Positions 14,601-26,600 of a DNA stretch of 64,000 nucleotides are shown one piece after another (the first letter of the stretch is position 1; each line of letters opens with the position of its first letter). The stretch is from the NCBI GenBank assembly GCA_013399875.1, contig VXAZ01008017.1, positions 175,161-239,160 on the forward strand, written 5' to 3'. A program made the position numbers and the translations under genes. The notes beneath the pieces are model-generated. The model did no database searches and was not told the DNA's origin. It saw only the letters and a program-made list of their open reading frames with translations. Origin of the DNA: Gymnorhina tibicen. Its lineage: Eukaryota; Chordata; Aves; Passeriformes; Artamidae.

Positions 14601-17600
14601 ATGCTTTTAGGGAAGGATTGTCTGAATTAAATGATATTCAAAGCCCCAGTGTGCCTGGCAGATAAACACACAATAATTACCAATGTTGTAACATTACAAA
14701 CAATTTTTAAAACACATCTTTACGTATTCCAGACTATTTATTTTTAAGTATTTCTGTGTCTTTACTAAATGCATTAGGATCTTTATCATTTTCTGGATCA
14801 AAGTATATATATAAGCTTTCATTTTTACAAGGCCCTATACATATCTGTTCTGCACACCTGAAATGAGGGACATCCATTAGTAAATCTTCATCCAACTTTA
14901 TTACTGAATAAGTGCTATAGTCTCAGTCCCAACATTCCTTATTTGCTCTTGAGTGCTATCTTTGCTCCAAAGATAATTAGAACAATGACTTGAAAACAAA
15001 GTCAGCATGGGAAAACTGGTAATATTTTCTTATATTTTCCTAGTTATTTTTAATCCATACCATAAAATGTCTCTTCTAAATCTTCAAGTGTCAGACATTA
15101 AAAAACAACTGAGACACCTTCTGAGAAAAAAAATGTTTAGTCCTTTTGCAGGTGCTTTATCTTACTGTGGAGTCATAGCAGAGAACTCATGTTGAGAGCA
15201 AGGAAAAAACCTGTATTGTTGCACACCTTGAGTAGAGAGCAGTGTAAAATTAAACCACATGGGACACCATGGAAAGGGACCTGGGGGTCCTGGTCAGTGG
15301 AAAGCTGAATATGAGCCAGCAGTGCCCTGGCAGCCAGGAGGGCCAAGTGTGTCCTGGGGTGCATCAGGCCCAGCATCGGCAGCCGGGCAAGGGAGGGGAT
15401 TGTCCTGCTCTGCTCTGAGCTGGGGTGGCCTCACCTCGAGTGCTGGGGGCACTTTTGGGTGCTACAATATGAGAAAGACATTAAACTATTAGAGAGTGTC
15501 CAAAGAAGGGCCGCAAAAATGGTGAAGGGCCTTGAGGGGAAGCCATGTGAGGAGTGGCTGAGGTCACTTGGTCTGTTCAGCCTGGAGGAGACTGAGGGGA
15601 GACCTCATTGCAGTCTACATTTGCCTTGTGAGAGGAAGAGGAAGGCAGGCATTGATCTCTTCTCTCTTGTGACCAGTGACAGGACCCAAGGGTATGGCCT
15701 GAAGCTGAAGTTTTGTCAGGGGAGGTTTAGGTTGGATATCAGGAAAAGGTTCTTCCCCCAGAGGGTGGTTGGGCACTGGAACAGGCTCCCCAGGGCAGTG
15801 GTCACAGCACCAGCCTGACAGAGTTCAAGAAAAATTTGGACAATGCTCTCAGGCACATGGTGTGACTCTTGAGGCTGTCCTGTGCAGGGACAACACTATG
15901 TAAGTGAATGAAGTCCAAGAAGCAAGAAAAGATGTGTTTTGCCTCATCTCTGGTAGAGTTGGAAGGGCAGAGAGACTTTGAGATTTGACTGATTGACAGC
16001 AGGAACGTTCTTTGTGGTATTCACAGTGTGTAACCCATTTTGTATCTTGTATATGATAACAGTCCTTAGGCAATGTTGGAATAATACTTTTAATCATATT
16101 TTTCTTCCTCTCAGGACTGAATTGTCCTCAAATGAGAGGCTGATAAACATTTGCTTCTGTTGAAAACTAATGTTTTTCTTGCTTAATTTTTTGGAAGCCT
16201 TTGAGCTTTGTAATATTCTAAATAAGTAGGACAAAAGCTAATTTTACACATTAAAAAGCAAACCAAATATAAAAATGTCTTTCTGCACTTCCTTTCTGTC
16301 TTTCAGGGAAAACGTTTATTCTAAATATTCAGGCTAGCATTAAAGTTCATGCAGCTCTTTGTCTAAGAGAGAAGGGCCTTTCAGGACTGCAAGATTTTCT
16401 AAAACACTCCCTTTTTAACTGCTTAAGTATACATTTTAATACTTCTTCATATTATTGTCTACTTCTCTTGAATGATTACCACATCACAAGCTATAAGCAA
16501 CTCCTGATCGTGTCAGTGTAATGCAAGCTCCCCCTTTCCTTTGCTAGAAGAAAGGAGAAAAGGAGTTGAGCTGGCTGAAATGAGCAGAACTGGGAGCCTG
16601 TTACCAGCCTCAGGAAAAGGATCCTCGGGAAAAAGGGCTGAGCAACTAAATTTACAAAAAATATTCAGGAAAGCTACTAAATTTGGTTATTCAAAATTTC
16701 CTGCCCTGCTTGAGTAGAAAAATGGATACAGAGAAGGATTTACATTAAAGACAGAGGGGAGGTGTATTCTCTGGATATTATCATCTCAATTTACTTATCT
16801 ACAGCTGGACAAGACTTTTCCACTCTCTCTGACATTGTCAGTAGTCACTGTCAGAGCTCAGACAGAGATATTGGTATTTAGATTCTCCACATCACATGCA
16901 AGTGTCTCCTTTTCCAGGTGGAGAGGACAAATTTTCCACCTCTATACTGCAATGCTGACTCACTGTTTCCATGTCTTTTGTACCAATACCTTAAAACAGA
17001 ACATTTCAGCGATATTGAAGCAGTTTTCTAAGTATTAGCAAAATAAGCTGCTTCCATTTTCCAAAATATTTTTTACTTCTTTAAAAGCAGCCTACTTTGA
17101 GGTCTCTGAAATATTTAGTTTATGTTTTCTGTTTGGCCAAGACCAAGTGTTGATTTCTACCCTAATTCACAAGTGTATTTTGCAGCAAGTGGGGTGGTGC
17201 AGGTGTAACATAAGGTGTCTGTCTATCTTTTCTCACAGTGTTCACAGACCTGTGGTGGTGGTGTCCAGAAGCGGGATACACTCTGTAAGCAGCGCCTGGC
17301 AGATGGAAGCTTGTTAGAGCTGCCAGAAACCTTCTGCTCTGTGCCAAGGACCATTACACAACAAGCCTGCAAAAATGAGGATTGTCCCAGTGAGTGGCTT
17401 CTCTCTGACTGGACACAGGTATGCTCTTCATATGTGTGAGCATTGTACAGATCTTGGAGATGAAGTTCCTAAGCAAATTGGGATAGAGGAGCCAAATAAG
17501 GTCAGACCCCACAAAGCATGTTATGCCCAGTTTTGCCCTGTAATCTGTCCTGATCACCCTGGTTGGGGTTGTTATCACTAGCTCCATGTTCCTCTTTGGC

Positions 17601-20600
17601 GACCACAGATGTGCTTTAGCCATCTGGCCAAACCATTAAGACCCTTCTGGTGTAAACACAAGTCATGTTCAAAACAATAAATCCCTGTCTCTGTCCCTGC
17701 CTATGCTTATTATTCCATCCAAGGCATTGATGAAGAATAATCTTTATTATCCTAGGCTAACTCTTTGCTCCCAAAATCTAGCTGTTCTGATGTAAATAGT
17801 CTTTTCCTCTTGGGGCCACTCCAGCCCTTTCCTATGATAAAGAGAAGAGAAAAGAAGAGGAGGGGAGGGAACAGGAGGAGAGGGGAAGGGGAAGGGAGGA
17901 GAGATATTATAAAAATATAATTTGACCTTATAAGGTCAAAGCAAAGGCAAAGGTTCATGCCAGTAAGCATGAAAATCATTCCACATCTTGCAGTCTCTGC
18001 CACCACTCTTCCAGTCCTCTTTCATGGAAGGTAGTGGAAATTGCCATGTGGAAATTGTAAAAGACATGCCAACCTCTCTACGGAGCTGTCCGACCTGCAC
18101 CCTTCTTAGGGTGATCTGTCTGGGCATTTTACTCAAATTAGTGGATGTTTTCATAAAGTCTTCTGCAAGGAGACACATAGCCATTCTGGCAGTGAAGATG
18201 GTGATTACAGTGCTCTACCCATTTTCCAGCTCTTTTTACAGACTGCTGCTTGGGTTCCAGAGCAAAGGCACTGCCTGTATTTAATTTTCCATGATGCTGT
18301 ATGCATAAATATGAAACTGAATAAGCATGATAAAGTCCATCAAACAATGTCCACCTACACAACAAGCAGCATAGTCTGGTATTAGAGGGTTTATACTCTT
18401 CTGTGTAAGCCATGCGTAATAACTACAAGGCTGAGGTAATTAATACTCATCCCTTTATTATTCCTAAATAGATTTGCAACAGCAAAAGTTAAAGATTAAG
18501 CTTAGGTCAGATTTTATCAGACCAGAATGCAACTGTGATCTCCAATTTAATGAAGTCTGGTCTTGGACATGAGCAGGAGTTTTTCCAGCCAGCAGACACA
18601 GACACATAGAAACAAAGTGCAAAGACTGGCTTTGAACTGTAGCACAGTACCATTAAAACAAGGGACACCATCAGACAGAGAAGAAGTCCTAACAGGAGCA
18701 TGGAAAGAATCTAAGCCTTACAGGACAGAAAATAACAGATATTTCATCTCGTTAACCGTGCCTGCACTGTTTGTAGCTGCGCAGTCAGATGCTGCTCTGC
18801 TTTATTCCACTGGAACATTTTGAAAACTGTAACTGTTCTATCCTGTGGTGTATGTTTGCAATGTGGATATGGGAGGCGAGGAGGGAGTGCGTGACAAGGA
18901 GCACCTTTTTTGTTTATCCTAATGTTTCTCATCCTGTTCCTAGTGTTCAGTGAGCTGTGGAGAAGGCACACAAAGTCGAAATGCTATTTGCAGAAAGATG
19001 CTGAAAACTGGGGGCTTTGTTATCATCAATTCCTCACTCTGCCTCCCTTTGCCATTCTCATCCTTGATCAGGCCCTGTGCACTAGGCCCCTGTGCAAGTA
19101 AGTGGGAAAGGTGTTTGGCATTGTCTGGGAAAAAGGGGCTTGGAATTCCTTCACTAAGCAATCCATGCTATTTCCTGCTCCATGCCTTCTTTCGTGGTAG
19201 TGTTACTCAGTCTTGTGGAGTGGGTTTTCTGTCTGTGAACAAGTCAAGCCAGTGGAGGAGCACTACAGATTTTACTAATGGAGCTGGATGTGAGCCAGTG
19301 TGCTGGAAGGGAACTACTAGCTTCTGGAAGAACTGGCTCAAAATTCTCACCAAAGTCTAGATCTGAATTTCACAGGTGGAATGTAGAGGCTCAGAGATAC
19401 AGCACAGGAGCCTGAGGGCAGGTGCAAATAAATTCCCTGCTAGAACAGCTGCAAGGAAAATGGTTGGTAAGGTGATGATGATCATTTAGAAACTTATTAT
19501 TTCATTATGTCACTCCAAATCCTCTATGACCTGGGATTTCTAATGAACTATGCAACACACGTTAGATGTATTTTATGTTGGTAGTTCATGCATTTGTTGT
19601 TGCCCATCACAGTCCCTCTTATACTCTTCGCTAGTTTGCAGTAAGCCAGTTGAATATGTAAAAGTCAGCCTAGCCTCAGCTTGACTCTGAAACAGCTGAA
19701 TGTTGAGTATGAAGGGAGAAAAGAAGATCTGATGTTTAGAACCAAAGCTTGGACCAAATGTTGCATGGTATTTACTAATAATATGCCTGTGCAGCTTAAT
19801 TTAGTGCTTCATAATAAAGATCTCTGGCACAGAGATCTGGAAACCAGAAGGACACACTGAACTAGCGCACTTTAATGGTATTTACCATGTTTTTAAGCCT
19901 AGCCCAGAGTTTTGTTCTGTTCAACATTACTCCTTCAGGTAGCAAGACTCATTTTTCCTTACTGTTGTGACCTGCAAGATCACGTTGTCTTTGACGGTTT
20001 GGATGGTAAACACTTCTCTATTCAATGTATTTCTCAAGTAACAGTCTTTGTTTAAGAATTTTAACAACATGAACTTTATTTCCACTCAAGTTTTCTCTCT
20101 CCCATAAAGCTTTTGTCCCTGGCTATTTGGTTTCTGCATATACTGTGGGCTACTTTTGCATTCCTAAAGTGTGTCTTGTTATTATTCTTATTTTGATTGT
20201 TCGAATTTAATGTCCAGCAGCTGGTGGCCAGTTTCTCCCATTACTGCCTAATGGGTCAAATGCTGCCCACAACAATGTAAACTACTTGTTTTGTTTAATG
20301 GTATCACATACTAATAATATAATGATATTTCAGGGCACAACAGACCAGCTCATAAGCAAAGCCCCCATATTATGGCTGTAAAGCAAGTTTACATCCAGAC
20401 AAGGAAACAGAAGAAACTGCACTTCATTGTGGGTGGATATGCCTACCTGCTGCCCAAAACTTCTGTTATCCTCCGATGTCCTACCAGGAGGTTCAGGAAA
20501 TCAATGATCACGTGGGAGAAGGATGACAAGAGGCTTGTCAGTTCAGCTCACATCACCATTGCGCCCTACGGGTACATGAAAATCCATCATTTGAAGCCTT

Positions 20601-23600
20601 CAGACACTGGGACATACACCTGCACAGCAGGGCCAGCCCGGGAGCATTTCATAATTAAACTGATTGGAAGCAACAAGAAGATCATTGCTGGGCAGCCAGC
20701 TGCTATTAGGGAGGAAGAGGGCATGAGGAAGGCTGGCTTAAATGATGCCTTGCGAACAGAGGATAAACATCTCAATGGGATTTTCTTCAATGGTAGCAAG
20801 GCTGAAAAGCGAGGACACCTTGCTAACCCCAGCAGATGGTATGACAATATTGTCTCGAGGCTGCTACAGCTCAGGGGCTGGCCAGGGGAAAATTTGGAGT
20901 CCTGGGAAGCCCAGGAGTCTGTGGAGAGAAATGCATCCTCAGAGGAGGATCAGAGCCGGGAGCATAGCCTGCCATTTACTATGGTCACAGAGCAGAAACG
21001 CTTGGATGATATCATAAGGAATTTGTCGCAACAGCCTGAGGAGCTTAGAGATACCTACACTGAACAGCTTGTTGTGCAGCTGGCTCGTGAGGTTTTCAAA
21101 AGCCACCTGGAGCACCAGGAATTCGTCCTCAAAGCATCAAGGCGAAAAGTTGATTCAGCCTCAGTGGAGTACCCTTTCCACAGATGTGTTTCTGGATTTA
21201 CCAGCTCCCTGAGGACATCATCTGCTGAAGCATTTATTCCCACCTCTGTAGACCTGGCAAATGGCTTGCAGAGGCCTCCTCAAAAGCCTGCCATCCTCCG
21301 AAAGATTTCAGCAGCACAACAACTTTCTGCTTCAGAGGTTGTCACCCACCTGGGACAGACAGTGGTCCTAGCAAGTGGCACACTGAGTGTGCTGCTTCAC
21401 TGTGAAGCAGTGGGAAACCCAAAGCCCACCATCAGCTGGGCTAAGAATGGAGAGGAAGTGAAATACAATGATAGGTAAAGCATGTTATTTAACTTTTAAG
21501 AAAACAATTGGTATTTTGACTCTTCACTTTCCGTGTTGTACTGCTTGTCAGTCCTGTGGACAAAACCATATTTTGCTGTAGTCTGATGTCATAACAGAAA
21601 GAAGGGCAAGTGCATGTGAAGTGGTAAATGGGGTAAACAGAGCACTGTAACTCTTCAGCAAGGTCTGGATAGTGGGTCAGGCTGGTGTGGCAGACAGGAA
21701 CCTTACTTCTTCTTGAGTAGGTAAAAAAGAAGGGATTGTAAAGTACTAAAGGACATAAGTGCCTAATACAGTCAACAGAGCACTCCGCATCCGGAGACTG
21801 GGAGCCTTAGTTTATTTTCCCATCTGAAGGTGGAGATTTTTGCTATGAAGATTGGTACTGAGAAATGAAAACTGGTTGTTGGTTGTTACTATTGTCCTCT
21901 GTTGGAGCTATGAACTGCATTTCTCCCAGTGCTCCAGGAGGGCCTGACAGACATGGCTGTGGTAAGAGGAGATGGAGGAAGTGAGGCTTCGTCCTTCCAC
22001 ATGTGTATCCGTGCATTGAACTGCCCCAGGATAAACCTCAGTGGGCATTACAGTCACCATTAACTGCATGTGTTCTGACAAAGGCTGTAAACTATGGAAC
22101 CACACTTCATGGCTATTTGCAGCTTTGCTGTCATCTCAACAGACTGGCCATTTAGCATTAGTCTTCTCAGGTGAATTGGTGAATCCTCATCTGTTTAAAC
22201 TCAGGAGTGCTGGTCCCAGGTGTAACTTGAGAAGTTGACATATCAAAATGCTTTTATCAGTATACCACAAAAATTACGCTGTTTTTCCTTCAGGTAGCCT
22301 TTACTTTCCTGTTGCTCCACATTATTCATTTGTGTAGAAGAGCACACAAAAAGAGGTTATTTTCAGTACTAGTTGTATGCTTAACTGTTGATAGCATACA
22401 TTTTTATCATGTCTGTGCTTGGGATTTTATATTTTGGCTTTGTTCTGTGAGAAATCACTATATAAGAACAGGAAAAGAGTGTAGTAGGCAGTAATAATGA
22501 CCAACATAGTACAACAAAGTTGTCCAGGGATCTGCTAGGAGCTCCTTCTGCACGAGATACTGACCTCAGTTAATACATCTGCATTTAGTATTAAGGTCAG
22601 CCTAGGATGTGAGAAAAGATGGGCCAAAACAAAAATTAATCTCCAGTGTAGTGCCCTTGGATCACCCAGTAAAGTCTTGATTTAGGTAAAACTGCCCCTT
22701 CTGTACAGTTATGAAATTAGTTTATTAGCTTCTTCTTTACTTTGACTACTGAATCACTGAAAAAATAATTGCATTCTGTAATGATCTAAGTTTCCTGGTT
22801 CTTGCCTCTCTGCCCAAAGGCGAATAATTATATTAAATTTAACACACAGAAAAATGGTAACTTCTGAAGGGGCAGAGGTCACTAAGAACAAGAATGTATC
22901 TCTGGTGGAAATCACATGCAGTCATAATCATGACTTGGACATACAGAATCCCTTCATTTGGACATATTCTTGTGAAAATATCTGTATGCCACCCCCAAAA
23001 AAGTTTCATATATATAGGTTTTCATCCAGTGGTTATATCCCATTAGAGTTGGTTCACTAAGGTGGTGTTGTTTTTTTTTCGCTACTTGAAATGACTGTAA
23101 CTTCTGTGGTGTCCATGAAAGGGAAGGGACATTACATAAAGTTCTCATATGATGAATGCTAGTCACTACAGTCACGAGAAAATGGCAAGTTTATTTCACA
23201 CCCAATAAGCTGTCATGGCATCACAACAAGCAGATTAATTTATCTGAAATAAAGGAGTCTTATATGATTCCTGAAATTTTAGTTCAGATATTTTTATGTA
23301 TAATTTTAAAGTTACCTTTCAACCTTTATTTTTCCCATTCAGTTTGGCTGAAATAGCCTTAAATGGTGTGCTTTGTTTCTGAATTATCAGTCAGTTTTGT
23401 GTGCGCTCAAAACTTCTATCAGAAAGACTCAGGAAGGTATCATTTGTTTTCCAGTTACTAGAGTAAGTCACTGACAACTCTTCTTTAAATGTTGAGGCAG
23501 TTTCCACTTTATGAACTTCCTTCTGTACTCATCATTTATAGTTCCTCCAGGTTGGTGTGTGGGGGAGGAAATGACCGTGCTCTGAGCTTGAGATGTAACT

Positions 23601-26600
23601 CAACACCTGTATCTATGGAGTTAATGGAAGTTTAGAAATCATGGTGTGTAAAAAAGTTTTTTTATGGATTTTTTTCACTGGGTTCTCCAAGAGCAGTGTT
23701 CTGGTTTTGGCTCAGAATGCTCTTGCTGCCTATCAGTCAGCTGTGTCAATGAGAGCTGCAGTTTAAGCAGTCTTACAGTGTACTTATGTAAACTGCAAGG
23801 CCATCTACATGTGGTGGTGTCTGGTATGCTTGAGCTGTCTTTCAGCTCTGCAGTTTGTTTTCTTCGAACTTTGGTAGCCATTGCATGGAGAAGAGGATTT
23901 TCCAGCCCACCTCTGTCTTAATGGGAATAAGAAAATAAATACAGGTGGGCTTGCCTGTACTAGTATCGAAGAGATGGTTGAGAAAGGTCAGAGAGTAGTG
24001 CTGAAGTTCCTCAGGTCACACCCTGTTGATTCGGAGGGTGTTCTGGTGGGGTGCCATGACCTTCCAAATCGACTCCAGCAGAAAGCCGCTCGGCAGGGCC
24101 ACTACACTCACACATACACACACACACACACCAGATAGCTTATTCGACAAATTGACAGCAAAGAGATGGGAAGGGTCTCCATGTACAGTTCCATGGGAGA
24201 AGTTTATTCCAGCCCCACCCATGAAGGATTCCGGTGACGAGAAGACACAGAACAATGTGGGGTCCAGGATTATATATGGGGGTGGGGAAAGCATCAGGGA
24301 CCAATGGTCTGAGGGCACAGGGGCGGTACATAGGCAGGACTGGATACGGGAACCAGTGGGGAAACTCTGAGGGAGTGGCAAAGGAAAAAGGACCAATGGG
24401 AGAGTGGGGAAGGGAGAAGTTTCTAGGGCAAGGGTCTTATAGGGTAGAAGGAGGCAGGAAGGCCAACTGGCCAACCGAGGAAGCAGAACTGAGGTAGATT
24501 AACATAATGGAACAGAGCATTGTGGGAGAGGCCTTTTCTGTCACCATAACCTGGGGAGGATTTCTGTCTCTAGGGACAGTCCCACCAATGGACTCACTTG
24601 TGCTATGGGCCCCACGGCCCCCACAACACCCCACTGAATAAACTGAGATTTCAGAAGTACTTAGTTGGTATTGCGATTTTTAGAGAGTAGGCTGCTGGTT
24701 TGAGGTTGGGTGACAGCTACCTGTTCTGTACATACAAACTACTCAGATAGAGGCATTCACTTTCATACTTTGTGGCCATGGATTTTGTCTAAGCCAGTAA
24801 TGATGGTTGATGTATGGCTTTATTCCCATTGCCCCATTCCATGAGCTGTTTCATCCACCTGAAACTATGACTCCTATTGCATAGCTATCCTTGCAAAAAT
24901 TAATTCCTTTAGCTTTAGTCTAGGTACGGTCACAAAGAGATATAACAAAGGCCCCAAAAAAGTGCTGGTTTTCAGTTACTCAGTAGAATGAAAACAAATG
25001 CCATAAAAAGCTGCAGCTGTTGAAAATATCTGTGGTTCCAGTAAAAGATCCCCGACTTGTGTCTGCATGTTCAGCCTGAGTGCATATTTAACAGAAGGGT
25101 CCATACTCTCTCCTAAGATTAAAGTGTCAGGTTTACACCAGCATGGGTTCCGAGCGCAATTTCAGAGCCTATTAGTATCTATCAAAGTCTGTAGAGTGCT
25201 GTATATGTTGGAAAATGTTTTATTTTAGAGAAAATTCAGATTAGGTTCCTTAGAGATCGGTTTTAAAAGTGAAAAATCTTTGAGGAATTTATAAATTGTT
25301 TAGTAAGCCTTGCAAGTATGCTGCAATTTCTATCACTGGGGACCCACTGGTACTTGATAATTCAACTTCTCTAAAACAGAAATATATTTTATAAATGGTC
25401 ATGAAGCAGCATGTGTAGAGTAAGTGTTTGCGAGGTGCTGTCTGATTTAGTCATTGATATATGTCCTGCAAAGTATGTTTTTGTCTTGGAGGCAATGCAG
25501 TGTGGAACAATTGAGATGAGACTGATTAAATATTAAGTTGCATTATTTTCAGTCCATAAATGAGATTCTGAAGACATGCTGGTGACATAAAGAATTGCTA
25601 CAGCTGGTATTTTTTTCCACCCCTGACAAGCAACAAAATACTTAACAAAAAGAGCGATCAACGAGCAAATAGGGAATTCAGCCAAAATAATTCTATACAA
25701 AGAGGACTAATAAAGTATCTGCTTTCAAGAAAAGCAGTCATGCCAAACTGTGATGCACAAATAACAGAATTATTGAAAAGAAAAGGACATTATGTTTGGA
25801 GAAGGACATTGAAACTTGGGTTGAAAAGATAGGAAGATGGAGCTGTGTTGGAGTTTATTTTTTTAAAAAGGCAAGTATCTACCTGGACTGTTTCTGTTTC
25901 TAAAAATACTTGTACTGGATCTTGAGGTGACTTAAGCTGACAGAGAGAGATTTATGTTAGGAGAGGTGATTAACAACAAACAAATTATGCATCCTTGCAT
26001 TTTATAAGGTGTAATATTAGGCAAGTTCTTTCCTCAGCCTGAAGGTGTCAGAAACATTTATTAAAATTATTTTAGGGGTCTTGTAAGCATTAGTTTGATG
26101 TAAACTGGAAGATCTGCCTACATACTATATTTGCACACATGCAGACAGAACACAGAGAACTTTTAAATGTTACAGGCTGTTACAATCTGGGACAGCTTCT
26201 GAAGATTTAATGAATTCCATGCGACAATTGAAGCAGTCAGTGTAAAACTAAAAATTCACGTGTGATATACTGATGCATGCTAACATGAGTTCTGCAAGTA
26301 AAAAGATCTGTTGCTGTCACTGTTAGCAGTGGCTATCTAGTCAGCCCTGCTTATGACTAAGAGGTAAGAAAAACATCCTTGACAGCAGAAGTGGGAAGGG
26401 AATTATTTCAGTCATTTGTGGTTTTTTGTGCAAACATAGATGCAATTTTAAAAGTATTAATGTTTGTTTGGCAAACGTGCATTTTTATAAGCCTTTACAA
26501 AACTTGTTTAACAACAGGCAGCTCTTTTATTGATAATGACTATTTTTATTATTACTCACAAAAGGGTAAAAAAACAATATTAACTCTGGAGCTTTTTCCT

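Larger units (their letters stand above)
11675..17238 (+). other. ADAMTSL3: Intron between visible exons 1 and 2
   Basis: 5.6 kb, donor GTAAGA, acceptor TTTTCTCACAG. It contains two sense-strand CR1 fragments (11740-12168 and about 15256-15895) and a short perfect inverted repeat at 14526-14550. The remainder is AT-rich sequence without recognisable genes. Confidence 0.85.

Noticed and set aside
20372..21478. Single-exon gene starting at the ATG at 20372
   Set aside because: The reading frame continues upstream to a phase-matched acceptor at 20333 and downstream to a donor at 21475; it is an internal exon of ADAMTSL3.
24016..24497. 152-codon minus-strand and 114-codon plus-strand frames
   Set aside because: They fall in the LTR-like repeat; composition is proline/serine/leucine- or glycine-rich without any domain, as expected for GC-rich repeat DNA.
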